DNA of 64,000 nt from Pisolithus tinctorius (Eukaryota > Basidiomycota > Agaricomycetes > Boletales > Pisolithaceae), in the NCBI GenBank assembly GCA_024663395.1, contig JANFAH010000065.1:223846-287845 (forward strand), given 5' to 3'. Both the position numbers and the translations under genes were made by a program. Below, one piece after another: positions 1 to 14,326 of the stretch. A model generated the notes under the pieces. The model made no database searches and was not told where the DNA came from. It was given only the letters and a program-made list of their open reading frames with translations. Each line of letters opens with the position of its first letter. The stretch's first letter is position 1.

Positions 1-40
1 TCACCAATGTCTACCATCGTTTTGAACATAGTCATAGCTT

Positions 41-112
41 CGTGATATCGAAATTTTGGTGCAACGTGACATCGAACTTGCGACGCAGCGTGATATCGAA
101 CTTTCGCCGCAG
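41..112 (+). repeat. 24-bp tandem repeat, three units (codes an 8-residue repeat)
   Basis: Three consecutive imperfect 24-bp units start at 41, 65 and 89, each beginning cgtga(t/c)atcgaa. In one frame they read R-D-I-E-(I/L)-x-x-Q three times. The frame stays open to a stop at 244 through a Gln/Glu/Lys-rich stretch that could form a coiled coil. A tag just upstream could be a splice acceptor, so this may be the last exon of a gene entering from the left edge. I do not recognise the protein. Confidence 0.5.
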
Positions 113-569
113 CAGAAACAGGAAACGGCAGCAAGTGATCATGAATCTCGGCTAAAAACTTTGGAAGCCATTCAGCAGATCCTATACTCAACTGAGGTTT
201 GTGAGGTCAAATTCGGCTCCAACGATTTACTGACTGCGTTTTAGGACGGCTTTGAAGTTCCAGACAATGCAGGGGCCGTTGACGAGGAAGAAACTTTCTA
301 GTTAGATGTTCGTGATCCTTCAGCGCTATCGTATAATCCGTAGTACCCGTCAAGATCTCGTTACTTCGTTCGTTCCCCCTAGTTTTTGCAGGGTCCGAAC
401 CACCCTTGTTCAAAGCATTCCCTTTCATTTGATATTCGAGTCATAAGTATGATATACGGTCCTTTCGGGTGTGGAAGTAAGTTACATTAAGATACCAAAT
501 CATCGTGTCATGCAAGCAATGCGGAGTTCCGTTCCAAGTCGTAAAGTTGTAGGAGTGGTTTACGCGGGT
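113..569. other. No gene recognised apart from the possible exon tail to 244
   Basis: The frame carrying the 24-bp repeat continues to a stop at 244. Beyond that I see no open frame with recognisable content before the 3' end of the MFS transporter at 570. Confidence 0.4.
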
Positions 570-2180
570 TCAGACCCGATGGAAAAACCGCTGGTCGATA
601 CTGAGTTTTGAAGCTAGCAGGAACGATGAGCCCAGGACCATGCTCGATCCAGCGAACGCGATGGCGGCCACGAAAGATCCCTTTTGTGATTGAAGCAGTG
701 CGCCAGCAATGGGACCACCGGTCAAGGCCCTTGAACGAGGTACGCGGACAATTAGGCAGGTCTAAAGTGGACACATTCAAGACGAACTTACGGAATAGAT
801 ACAAAAGTGTAAAGAGCACCGATGCGCGTGCCCATCTCTTCCATGTCAGATATCTGGGCAACGCAAGGTGTCACCACGGAAACAAACGCCCCAGATAGAA
901 AGCCGTAAATTGTAGAAAAAGTCGCTACAGCGGCCAAATTATCGGCGAACGTCCAGAACAGAAGGCAAATGAAGCCGGAAAAGAATGCCGTGGGACAAAG
1001 AAGGTTGAACCGCCCTATCTTGTCGGACAACCAAGCCGGCGCGATGCGGCCCAGTATGCTTCCGGCATTCATTATGGATAATACGTAGAAGGCAACATCG
1101 GAACTGATGCCCAAGGATTCGGTGTAATCAGATATATAAAAATAGGGGATAAAGATGCCTGAGTGATGAGAAAAAAAAATTAGCTGGTACACGCCACGGC
1201 AAGTTAAGAAGACCGTACCTAAACAAACAAAGAACGAACCAACAACGAGAAGTAGAAACCGTCTATCATTGATTAGTTGAAAATCCTGGAGCGAAAATGG
1301 TCGGGTTTTGCCCGCACGTCGAGCAGAGATGGTGGATGCTGCCAGTGCACCTGATACGGCAGAGAGGAGTGCCGAAGCCCTGACCCCCCAAGCAAAACCA
1401 ATTTTCCGAAAAAGGAAGCGGAGCATAATCGGGTACACAACGCCGCCTGATCAAACATCAGTAAGTACTGCCTCTGGTAACCATTGCACTGCGAACCAAG
1501 ACCAGATCCAGCCGAGGCAATTCCAATAGCTGTAGCACGATAGTTGGTAAAGTGAGTCGCAACAGAAGAAACAGAGGGATAGAAGCTAGATGTAGTTCAG
1601 ATTTGCGGAGTGCCACCGAGGAAAGGATGACACACAGCAGAGCGACGCTCAGTCCAAACAGAACTCCCTGAGCCAACAGGTACTGATAATACTGAGAGGC
1701 GACGCTGGTGAAGACAAGACTAAGCACCGAAATCAACGTCCCCAGTATCAAGAGTGGTGAAGGGCCCCAAGCATCAAATATACGCCCAACAGGACCGCCC
1801 TTTCGCAAACCAACCAGCCGCGTGATTAGTACGTTCCGCACAACGGCGTGGAATCGACTTACCATGAAAAAGAAAACGCATAATTGAAGTGAACCGATCC
1901 AAGATATGTTGAAGCTTGACATAGACGAAAGCTGGTTGCCAGAGTACCAGGACTGAAATGTGCCAAAAGCGATCATCTGACCGAAGGAGCAGAACAGTGC
2001 TAAGAATGACCCAGCGACCGTTAACCACGCTTGCTGGTTATGTGGCGAGGATGCATCCGAGAGAGGGGCACTGCAGCATTCCGCAGACTGCGAACTGGGG
2101 TGAAGAGGGCACTGAGAAGACGAAGAGTCGAGACTTGACTTGTTGACTTGTGACGGTGACTGCTTCTCGACATCAGCCAT
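570..2180 (-). CDS. MFS transporter, monocarboxylate-permease-like
   Basis: A major facilitator superfamily membrane carrier, closest in feel to fungal monocarboxylate (MCT/MCH-type) permeases; substrate unknown. The Ser-rich cytosolic N-terminus is followed by a first helix starting AWLTVAGSFLALFCSFG. Later come a conserved GGVVYPIMLR segment and the loop LSDKIGRFN, which matches the MFS motif between helices. The start is the ATG at 2180 and the stop is at 570-572. At least three short introns are needed: one after FFFMV near 1858, one near 1490-1455 joining ASAGSG to GGVVYP, and one near the 3' end. It is transcribed away from the left edge gene-poor stretch. The specific substrate class is an inference from overall pattern. 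Confidence 0.8.
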
Positions 2181-2934
2181 ATGATAGAACTACAGTGGAG
2201 ATGGAGTTTTAGCTGATGCACGAAAAGAGAATTGACCAGGGGGGGCAATTTAAGCCAAAATCAAGGTTATAGGTGAGAACCATTATATTCCGGTGTTTTT
2301 ACTGGCATACCGGAAACAGTTATCAAGTCGCCTTTAGCGCCCTAGAACGTTCACGAGACGCCCTGTATTTCGGATGCTTGTACGTGAATGGCGGAGTAAC
2401 GGAAGAAATGACTGTGGTCTCTCATATAGGGACGTGCTGGGAGGGGGGCGAAGCGGACGTTAACCCCCGTCACTGTGAAGATTTCGATGGCATGCGGCAG
2501 AAAAACACCGCATACTACTGTAATTGTGGAATCCAGTGCATCCTAGGGTTAACTGGGTACTCGTGGGGTTAATGATGAGAAAGGATGGACTGCAATCAAA
2601 AGAGTAAATGGGCGGCAGGACTGTTCATCGAAGGAATTAGATTGCGTAGCCAGGGAACCCGCCTCAGACGGCACAGCTCGCACCAGATCCGATAGAGACG
2701 GGAACCCAGAAGTGGATGGCCGTGGACCGGCTGGGTTCTGGGGTGGGTAAGACGAGGCTTACTCGGGCTCCGGTCATGACTCGGCCACGCGGTCGACCTA
2801 CAGCACGTAACCGAATAGGGGCAAAGAGGGTTTTCCCGCTCCACGGCTCTGGGAAACCACCAGGCCGTTGGCGACACGAGGAACTCTAGTTATCGGGTTT
2901 CACTGTAAAAGCCATGCTCCCGCTTGCTAGAGCT
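2181..2934. other. Intergenic, no gene recognised
   Basis: This is the 5' side of the MFS gene and the 3' side of the CCDC137-like gene. A GC-rich block at about 2640-2880 stays open in one frame but has a low-complexity Arg/Pro/Ser composition and no recognisable motif. Confidence 0.4.
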
Positions 2935-3786
2935 TCATGCCACAACCCCACTCAATCTCCTCGTCTTCAATTCCCGATAGTGCTTAATTGCTCTCTCCCG
3001 TTCCTCTTCCATCATCACCTTCTGCGCCATACTCAAGACGCCCGAGGACTTATCTTTCTTCGGCAGCTGACGTGCTCCTCGCGGAACGTTCGTAATTTCA
3101 GGTGGTGCTTGAGCTATGTCATTCAGGCGCCGCGGAGCTGAGGTGGAAGCTTTTGGAAACTCTTTGCCTTTTTCCGCTGAACCATCTCGTTCGATAGCGA
3201 AACCGGCGATTTTTGTTGGGTGCCGCAGAGGAACGTTCTTATCCGAAGAGTTGGAACATTCCTTGCTTTCTTCTTTTCTAGCGCTCGGCTGCGGCCTGCC
3301 AGCTGCGTCCTGCTTACGAACCTTGCGCTCTTGATTAGACGACTGTCGCAACGCCATCTTGATATGAGGTATCATTGATTGTTCCACTCGCCTGCAGCGC
3401 ATCGGCCAATAAGGTAACACCGACAATGACGGTAGGGACAGCAATCACCTGTTGAAACTCGTGATCGTTTCTCCGGGTCTGATCTTCGGTGTGCCGTCGG
3501 CGCCCTGATCACTGCCATCATGATGCTTTCTCTTCCGTGCTGGACCATCCTCGCGCCCATCAAGTTTCCGTTTCTTCTCCCTATATTCTTGCCTGATCCT
3601 AGCGGCATCAAGGACGCGAGAGACCGATTTCGGGATTGTCTCCCGAGCAAGAGAGGTTTCGGGGGCTAAGTCGACACCTCTAAAAAAATAAATAATCGTG
3701 AGTAGAATAGAAGCGGCGGGAAATAATGCGCACCGTAGTACTCTCTGGCTTTCCCTCGTAGACCGTTTGGCACGTTTGTGGGGCAT
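2935..3786 (-). CDS. CCDC137-like nuclear/nucleolar protein
   Basis: A highly basic protein resembling the CCDC137 family, which is nuclear/nucleolar in animals; its molecular role in fungi is poorly known. It starts MPHKRAKRSTRESQR at 3786. Two small introns fit well. The first removes the segment between SQR and GVDLAPE (about 3742-3676). The second joins ITSFNR to RVEQSMIPHIK (about 3448-3390). The IPKSVSRVLDAARIR block, the PGE-x-I-x-x-F-N-R-R-V-E block and the C-terminal KVMMEEERERAIKHYRELK helix are the recognisable parts. The Lys/Arg-rich middle looks like a nuclear localisation region. It lies head to tail with RCE1, about 600 bp downstream of RCE1's stop. Confidence 0.75.
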
Positions 3787-4396
3787 CCTAGCGCCTTAGT
3801 ACAAGCCTGCAAACCAGTGAGCCCTCCAAGATACCTTCTTACAGTCACGTGCGCGGCGGAGGCTTGCCAACCAAAAATGGCGAAGAGTCCGACCATCGAC
3901 CGCTGGCTTGTGCATGAATGGCTTCAGCCTGCCACCTTCCAATCTCCTGGCAGTCCCAGATCCCTCGGACCTGCCACTGGGAGAATTACATACAACGCCC
4001 TGCCATCCTGGAGAATCTTGATGCTGCAATTTTTCCGAATATCGCGGTTGGCGTGCATTCATAACTGATCTGGCGTACGATACAGCTCCAGGCCTTCTTA
4101 CTTCCAGATACTTGCATTGGCACATTACTTTAATATTCAACACAGCTCGTTCGTCTTGTGGCATGTCATGCATCACGCTTAGTCTACTTCAAAGTACCTG
4201 CGATATAGACGCAAATGCCTCCAGCCATGTCATTTTCTTATAACGCTGGTGTAGATACAACTGGCCGCAGCATGCTCGATAAATCTCCTTTCGCATCACC
4301 TGCATAGTAGGATATTTACTCCTCACGGTATTATGTGACATTCTATCCCAAGAAAAATCAATGACCTTCCAAACTCATCCCATACTGTCACCGTAA
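3787..4396. other. Intergenic, no gene recognised
   Basis: This stretch holds the promoter of the CCDC137-like gene and the 3' flank of RCE1. Open frames here lack recognisable motifs. Confidence 0.4.
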
Positions 4397-5701
4397 TCAG
4401 GCACCAACAATCGAAGCAAAGGTCAAAGCTGCAAACCCCAAGGTGTTTCCTAACTCCAAAACAAACTTTCCTCGGTGTATGTCCACCTTTGGAGCACATA
4501 CACGAATAAAGATATACCGGAAAGATATGCCAGGATAATGGCTGCTATTAAATTAGCACTTAGAGCGGCAGTTACCAGTGGCAGCGAACAGTACCTAATT
4601 TCCGGTCAGGTCTCTGGCCAATATCATAGCCAGGTTGTGGAACACCCATCACATTGCAAAACACATGGGCTGCGATCGGAGGTAAGACAGAACCAGTGCG
4701 AAGAAAGAGATATGAGCAATAGAACCCGAAGACAGTCGTGTAGGCGAACTGGAAGGCTACCGTGTATCAAGGTCATGAGGCGGAATTACCAAAAAGTGGT
4801 GAAGCACACCTGTTCCGATAGCAGCGCGCTTCAAAGCTGCAGGGCTACGACCATACCTATTGTAGGTTTCCCATGCATGATGGATGTGGGCTGTTCCAGC
4901 AAGGTCAGCACATGTATACTTGGCCGTTCGCACACATTACCTGCGCCGAAAGCCAACGGACTCAGCAAGATCATACGTGCTTTGGATGCATTCGCCAAGT
5001 GATATGCACTGAGGACACATGCTCTGAATACGACTTCCTCTGTGATCGGGGCCTGTTGGAGTGACCAGTTGGTAGGTCTGGGAATGGTGAAAGATCCGTA
5101 TACCCACAACCACATAGTTCCTTATACCAGTGACTGAAAAGACAACAGAAACGAAATCGTCCTCATACGTCCAATTCCTTTGAAATGGCAGGGTCCCCAC
5201 CAGGAAGCGAGAGTAGAGAGGTCCCAGGTACAAGACTGGCGTCACAAGAAAAGGAAGGAGACCAGAGAAAGTGATGCCCAGATGTGACAGTGTCAAACGA
5301 AGTAGGGTAACACGCTGCGATACAATTCCATCCAGTCAACGTCTAAGAGAGTGCTGCGGTACTTGGCTGAAGAAACATACGTCAGGCTCGTTCCCTGCGA
5401 TCTCTCTCACGGGACCAGCCGCCATAACACAACAAATGATGGTTGCAATGCTGACAGCAACCAAACGGGCCCGGATGACGTCCGGGTCATCCCTCCAGCG
5501 TTCGCGCATCTCCTTGGGCCTGGAGTAACCAAAGTCGATGTACGCTTTGGCTTTGGAGAACGACAGTCGGGCGCCTTTCGACAGGTAGATCGAGCCGACA
5601 TACAAAGTCGTGTAGACCGCAGCCAACGCGTGAGCGGACGAGACACCCAACGAATTGGAAAGCCTAGAAACCGCCCCAGCTTGCTGCAACGCGAAAGACA
5701 T
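4397..5701 (-). CDS. RCE1: CAAX prenyl protease 2 (RCE1-type)
   Basis: An ER membrane endopeptidase that removes the -AAX tripeptide from farnesylated or geranylgeranylated CAAX proteins such as Ras and a-factor-like pheromones. The start is the ATG at 5701 (MSFALQQAG). The diagnostic motifs of the ABI/RCE1 family are all visible after splicing. EEVVFR (EExxxR) lies near 5035. [13 protein letters not shown] is formed across an intron at about 4939-4888. A late [10 protein letters not shown] supplies the HxxxN-type motif. Several hydrophobic segments fit a multi-pass protein. Two more introns lie near the 3' end, and the last exon ends ...TFASIVGA with the stop at 4397-4399. The gene is divergent from RPS19, with about 280 bp between the starts. 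Confidence 0.88.
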
Positions 5702-5981
5702 AATGAAAGAGTTTCATGAAACGCGTGCGTTAGCAAAGGCCTGTGGCGGTAGCACGAGCCCTTTGTGAACAAGACAACAGCGCCGTTGGCGTGCTGCAGC
5801 TGGCAACGGTGTCTTGGAAACACCAAACACGACGTGGTTGCGCAGACAGGGGCCAATGATGACTAAGCAAAGAACTGCATAGAGTCCCGCTCAGATTCAA
5901 ACTCCTTCGCAAACTCTAAATTCCTTGTACACACGCCCTCCGTCGCGCCCCAACGCTGCCTCGCTGCCCCCCTTCTTCACC
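5702..5981. promoter_or_regulatory. Shared divergent promoter of RCE1 and RPS19
   Basis: 280 bp separate the start codons of RCE1 (-) and RPS19 (+). The stretch just before the RPS19 start (about 5930-5980) is strongly pyrimidine-rich (ccctccgtcgcgcccc, ccccccttcttcacc), which is usual upstream of fungal ribosomal protein genes. Confidence 0.55.
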
Positions 5982-6579
5982 ATGCCAGGAGTAAGAGATA
6001 TCAGGTTTGTTGATATCATTAGCAGCCAAATTCAAATCAGTGACCCCGATCTCGTTGGCATTCAGCGCGGACGATTTTATCACTGCATACGCATCCCACC
6101 TCAAGCGGTCCGGCAAGCTCGAGGTGCCAACATGGGTCGATCTCGTTAAGACCGGTTCATACAAGGAATTGGCACCATATGATCCCGACTGGTTCTACAT
6201 TCGTGCAGGTAAAACTTACCCGTTTTATATGCGTGAGGCCCTGCTAAGACTGCGATCAACCGATACAGCTGCTGTTGCACGGCACATATACCTCCGTAAG
6301 GACGTCGGCATTGGCGCCCTGACAAAACTTCACGGCGGCCGCAACAGGCGCGGAAACCGCCCATCACACCACGCGCCGGCTTCTGCCTCCGTCCAACGGA
6401 AAGTCTGTCAAGCACTTGAGAAAATCGGCGTGCTCGAACAAACCGACAACGGTGGTCGGAGAATTAGCCAGGATGGTCAACGAGACTTGGACCGGATCGC
6501 GACGGCTGTCGTTGAGGCTGCTAGGGAAGACGAAGACGAAGAAGAGGGCGAAGAGGAGGAGGAAGAGGAAGAGGAATAA
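5982..6579 (+). CDS. RPS19: 40S ribosomal protein S19 (eS19)
   Basis: A component of the small ribosomal subunit head, needed for 18S rRNA maturation. Exon 1 codes MPGVRDI and is followed by an intron (6005-6065) and then SADDFITAYASHLKRSGK. A second intron (about 6209-6269) splits WFYIRA from AAVARHIYLRK. The body is typical of eS19 (VPTWVDLVKT, GALTKLHGGRNRRGNRPSHH, RRISQDGQRDLDRIA). The C-terminus is an acidic tail of about 18 residues, almost all Glu/Asp, ending in nine consecutive Glu before the stop at 6577-6579. Such a tail is absent from animal eS19; I cannot say how widespread it is in mushrooms. Confidence 0.95.
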
Positions 6580-7542
6580 ACGTTGTATCCCACTTGCTCC
6601 AGCGCACTCTCTTGCTTCTCCATTGCATGCTCCCCAGCAGGTGCTCGCTCATTGATGTTTATATGACATACGGTATGCTGCATGCGATCTTCAAAAATAT
6701 GGCACTCCATGAATCTATCTAGCATTCCTGCCTGCGCTCACACAACGTCGTTAGAGTACCCTTCAGTGTGACCTAAAAGCATTATTCTTCATCCGGTTTT
6801 TGACGTGTATTTTGCATGAATCAGAGAAAAACCTGATCAGGCATCCGTATAACCTTTTAGCCGGACTACCGATCAGCTTGTTTCTAATGAGTTCGCGCGG
6901 TTCGATAAGGCTTCAAGGACGTGCAGAGCGACCAGTCGGAGAATGCAACGCTTTTGGGACTCGATCGTTCACAGATCAACTGGCGAATTTGTTGGCGAGT
7001 CAGATCTTCAGAGCCGAAGAACAGAGATGATCGGGTGCATCCGTGAGTCGGGTTTGACTATGTGTTCTGAATCAATGTGCGTGCTATCTGGTCTGAATAC
7101 AAGACTGATCATTTGATCACGGATTTTCCCGGCCTGACTCGGGAGGCCTGTGAAGTCCTGAGTCGAATGCAATAGTCAAAGTACACACGAAGGCCGCCTG
7201 AGACCGGTCGACGTTACCGAAACAAGTGTCAGATAAGAAATGGCGGTCCGTTATTACCACAACGGTGAATGGACCAATACCGTTGTCAGGGGCAAGAGAG
7301 GACTCGCCTGGCCTGGCCCTGGGCTTGATTGATTCCGAGCCAGGAGAAACACGAGTCCTTGACGGTCTGGGTCGACGAGTCTTCCGTATGAGGAGTGCAA
7401 ACCACGTCGACTGACATACCAGGCAGGATGTCGTCATTGACATCGTCACCCTATGCGCTCGGTATGCGCAGGTATATATGCTTCTTTCCATACTGTTATC
7501 TTGGATTGTTCTCGTTCTCACATCCAGCAATCCGCAGGCAAC
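6580..7542. other. Intergenic, no gene recognised
   Basis: About 960 bp between RPS19 and the pyruvate decarboxylase gene. Open frames are short and featureless. A TATA-like element lies near its right end (7473-7479). Confidence 0.4.
7473..7479 (+). promoter_or_regulatory. TATA-like box of the pyruvate decarboxylase gene
   Basis: The tatatat sequence lies 64-70 bp upstream of the start codon at 7543, a plausible TATA distance for a highly expressed fungal gene. Confidence 0.4.
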
Positions 7543-10100
<2,558 letters not shown>

Positions 10101-10345
10101 GTGTAGTTTGAAAGTTGTAAGCTGTATGTAAGATACATGTCAAGTGCGTCGTAGTGGTTTTGCTCGTCCCTAGGTTTAGCTGTGTATGGTTGAATCGTGT
10201 AGACGACCACGTGATGAACGCGTTCCCTTGAACACGCGTTTCAACTTTAGATAATTGAAGCATCGGCTGAGTGTGGCCCTACTATCCTCCACGGGCGATT
10301 GCGACGTGGCAAGTACACTACGGTAAAGGTAAACCTCTTGACACC

Positions 10346-12188
10346 ATGAGCAACAACATTCCCCGGAGACTGGGGAACTACTGGTTAGATGAACTTCTGG
10401 GTTCCGGTTACTCGGGTTAGCAGTCGATTCCTCGACTGTCTACAACATTACTTATGGGAGTCGCCTCTAGGCTCCATCTTCCGCGCCTACAACGTTTATA
10501 CCGGTGATTGCGTCGCGCTGAAGGTCCAAGATGTGAACCACGAATGTCCCACAAACCGTTACGAAGAGTACATCTATCCTCTGCTTCAAGGAGCCGAGGG
10601 TATGCCTACGCTGTGGGCTTCTGGTGTACAAGGCAAATGGCACTACCTTGTCATTAGCTTGTTGGGGGCAAGCTTGGAGAATATTTATAGAAAAAGTGGG
10701 AAAAGAGCTATGGACCTGCGGAGCGTGTGTTCGATAGCTATACAAGTGGCAAGTAGTCTTCCTTGTGTGGATCTCGTGACGATGGGCCTGATTTACTGGT
10801 GTGGCAGATTACACGTCTTCAGACAATGCACAATCGCGAGGTCCTACACCGCGATATTCAGCTCGGGAATTGTGTTGTGGGCCGCCCCCCTAACGAAACC
10901 ACGATTTACATGATCGACTTTGGGTTCTCAAAGCGATACATTGATCCTTACAGCCGTCGACATATTCCGGACTCCAAAGTTAAGAGAGAGTTTCTTGGCA
11001 ACTACTGGTTTACTTCGGTTGGTGTCCATTGTAAAGGGAAGGGTCAGTATCCTCAGTTTCATCCAATTTGTCAATCAGGAGTATCCATGATCGCATCTTA
11101 GTACCTTCGCGGAGGGACGATCTGGAGGCAGCTGCGCTGATGTTCATACATCTGCTCACACCGGGGGGACTTCCGTGGACACGGAACGGAGTGCCCAAGA
11201 CAGAAGAACAGCACCGCCGTATCAAGTGTGCCAAGGAAGCTGCTAGGCCGGAAGACCTCTGTCGCGGCATGCCCTCGGAATTCGAGGAGTTTCTGAGATA
11301 CTGTCGTCGATTGAAGTTTTCTGATCAGCCCGATTATGAGCGGTGGATTGATGAGTTTCGAGAGCTCGCACGTGAAAATGGGTTCACAGACATTGATAAG
11401 TTCATATGGCCACCACCCCCACTTCAGGTATGTCGCTATGCCAGTTCATCAACAGATAATCAACCTCATCATGATTTCATCAGACGAAACCCGCTCAGCT
11501 GCGCAGTTTAGATCCTCCTCGACCTGCGGTCACTCCATCAGAGATGGAGAACGTCTTGCATGATCTAGCCAAACTCAAACTTAATAACAGGCCAATCCTC
11601 GCAGAGCGCACGAACAATTGCCCACCGCAACTGGATAAGCCGCCCCAAGGTTTCGAGAAGAAAACGGAGGTTATTGATCTCAGTGGCGATGCGTCAGGCG
11701 GCAGTACCGAACCAGGTCCCCCCAAAAAAATGATCCTTCGAACTCCTGTTCGTGTTAAGAAGGCAACCCGACTCGAAAAGCTGAGGCTTTCTGTACTTGA
11801 CGCTACCAACAATGTGATGCTGTCCAGCGTCATTGCCGAATTCAGCATATTCCTCAAGGAGACAGGTTCGAAGACGCTAACACGAGAGGGCTTTGCATTT
11901 TTAGACGCATTGTACAAACAGCTCGCCGACCCTTCGGTTTTCGCGCAACCGATGCGGACTCGCAGCTCTGTTGAAGAAGCCTCGGGAGGAAGTCAGCCTG
12001 CCCACGTGAAATTGGGTGTGGTTGCAAGACTCCGCAGGGAAGTAGCAACCGCCCAAAGTAACCGAATGCTAGCCAAGCTGGTCGCAGACTTTGGAGTGGT
12101 GACAAATAAGAGTAGTACACGGACAATAACGAAGGACGGATTTGCTTTTCTCGACGGTCTTGCTGCTCGCTTGAAGATGCTGCAGTAG
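10346..12188 (+). CDS. CK1-like protein kinase with duplicated C-terminal module
   Basis: A casein kinase 1-related Ser/Thr kinase. It starts MSNNIPRRLGNYWLDELLGSGYSG (glycine-rich loop). The VALKV Lys is present, followed by LVISLLGASLENIY, the catalytic loop LHRDIQLGNC, the metal-binding IDFGFSKRYID and the CK1-type SRRDDLEAAALMFIHLL. In the catalytic loop the usual HRDxKxxN Lys is Gln, so activity may be altered; this variant seems recurrent in mushroom CK1-like proteins (recollection, unchecked). The final roughly 200 residues hold two copies of a module of about 50 residues, starting at about 11767 and 12020, each ending (T/R)xGFAFLD(A/G)L. Introns lie near 10419-10469, 10749-10806, 11040-11100 and 11428-11485. 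Confidence 0.8.
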
Positions 12189-12574
12189 ACTTATTCAGTA
12201 CTTCACTCGGCGCTGCCATCCTACGCCGACTCCAGTCATAGACCGTTTCTATTTACACCTGCATCTGATAATCAGTCCTTGATACCTGTACATCGCAATC
12301 TTTATCCGCCGTTATCTGGATTGCGCGCTCTGGCGTCCTAGTTGATGCACGGCAGCCATGATACTGTTACCCTGCAGGTGGGAGCCTCTCTTATACACGA
12401 GGTAGCCCCAGATGAAAATTCTCGCCAAGCACGTGTGATTTAATTCGGCCAAGTCCGCTTCCCCCAATAAAAGGCCTGACATCCTGTGTAAAATACTTAG
12501 CTCACGTCTTTTTTTCTTTTCTTTCCCGGTCTAGGAACTGGAGCAAATTCCTTGACACGACGACCACGACTATC
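12189..12574. other. Intergenic / promoter of the desaturase gene
   Basis: 386 bp with no recognisable gene. A CT-rich tract (about 12508-12528) lies shortly before the desaturase start. Confidence 0.4.
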
Positions 12575-14326
12575 ATGGGTACCCAGCCGACAAGCGGTGT
12601 GACGACTGTCAAGCAGAACGAGGTCATTATACCTGATCTCACCATTAAAGACCTACTCAGTTCTATTCCGCAAGTGTTTGCTTGATATTCTAAGAGCGGA
12701 CGGTTCACTAACTTCACTGCCGTTTTCTAGTTCACATTGCTTCAAACGGTCGGCTCTTCGGTCGTCCACGTACATGTACGTTGACAGTTTCACTTGGCTT
12801 CCATTATCTGACGCGCCTTCGGACAGTGCATGGGACTGCTTTGTGATCGGCCTTACTTATAAAGCTGCCAACTACCTCGATGCCTTGATTACGCCGGAGT
12901 ATCTAAGCCTGCCCTACGCCTCCCTTTATCCTGCTATTCGCTTCTCCGTTTGGGCGTTGTACGGGTTTTGGACGGGTTTGTTCGCAACGGGTATCTGGGT
13001 TATTGCGCATGAATGTGGCCACCAGGCGTTCTCCGAGTCCAAGTTTGTTAACAACAGCGTTGGATGGGTGCTTCACTCCGCGTACGCGTTTTTCTTTCGT
13101 GATCGTCAATCACGTGTTTGACACGAATTCCAGATTGGGTGTTCCATACCATTCTTGGAGAATCAGTCACGCCAAGCACCACGCCTCAACTGGTCATATG
13201 ACTCAAGACCAAGTCTTCGTGCCCAAAACGCGTTCACAACTTGGCTTACCCGCCTTGAACCCGACGAAGGAGGACATATTGGGCTCCAGTGTTAGCGACG
13301 AAGTCAAACGTGAGCTCTGGGAGGCCATCGGTGATTCTCCAATTGGTACTTTGCTTGGCTCCGCTAGTTATCTGGTCAGTTGGCTACCATGACCCCACCA
13401 TGGAAGTCGTTCGTTCTGACATGCTGTCTTAGCTCGGGGGATGGCCAGCTTACCTGATCCGTAATGCTTCCGGTCAGAAACGCTATCCCAAGGGTACCAG
13501 CCGTGAGTAGCCTATATCCTCGCAGGCTTCGTCCTCTTCTAACCTTGCTTAGACTTCAACCCGAAGGCGGTTATTTTTGCGCCTCATCAGTACGGTGCGG
13601 TTATCTTATCGGACATTGGAGTCTTGCTTTGGCTTGGTGCCGTAGCTGCTGCAATCAGCACATACGGCTTCGTAACCGTATTCCGCCTTTATCTCGTCCC
13701 TTACCTCTGGTGCGTTTATCATTTCTCCCCTTGCTCCCTGCTGACTACTGGACAAGGGTCAATCACTGGTTGGTTTTGATCACATTCCTCCAACATACCG
13801 ACCCCCTTCTTCCCCACTACCGCGCTCCTGAATTCACTTTCGTCCGTGGTGCCCTTGCTACTTTAGATCGCAACCTCCTTGGTGATTGCGGCTCTATTAT
13901 GGCCTGGATTGGAGCCCACGCAACTCATGGAATCTCGGAAACCCATGTCTTGCATCACGTGTCCAGCAAGATCCCACACTACAATGCGTATGTTCGTTCA
14001 TGGTAACAGACCACCTAAACGTACTCACTGGTTGGGTCTGTTTTGTAGTTGGGAAGCTTCTGCTGCGCTCCGCAAGCGCCTGGAACAAGCCGGGCTTGTG
14101 CTTCAGGGTGCCCCTGGTGGGTGGAGGGAGGTCTACCGCGTGTTCAAGGAATGCAAGGTACAGCCTTTTCGTTCTTATGGGGAAGTGGTTCTAACCACTA
14201 GCATAGTTCGTGGAGGATGAGGGTAATGTCATCTTTTACAAGAACGCCCACGGATTGGCTGCTAGCCGGCCCAAGTTCAATGACGGTAATGCAAGTGATT
14301 CTGGTGTTGAAATCGAGAAACTCTAG
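12575..14326 (+). CDS. FAD2: Delta-12 (oleate) fatty acid desaturase
   Basis: An ER membrane di-iron enzyme that converts oleoyl to linoleoyl chains. The three histidine boxes are HECGH (about 13010), HAKHH (about 13170) and HVLHH (about 13950). The context around them (HASTGHMTQDQVFVP, WVNHWLVLITFLQHTDP, GAHATHGISETHVLHHVSSKIPHYNAWEAS) is that of fungal delta-12 desaturases. The start is MGTQPTSGVTTVK at 12575 and the stop follows EIEKL at 14326. About six or seven short introns split it, including one between HSA and LGVPYHSW near 13081-13134. No defect was seen. Confidence 0.92.

Noticed and set aside
2596..2877. GC-rich open frame upstream of the CCDC137-like gene
   Set aside because: No ATG-led frame with recognisable content; Pro/Arg/Ser composition expected from GC-rich DNA.
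4475..5002. Plus-strand open frame of about 175 codons
   Set aside because: It lies antisense to RCE1 exons that carry all the CAAX protease motifs.
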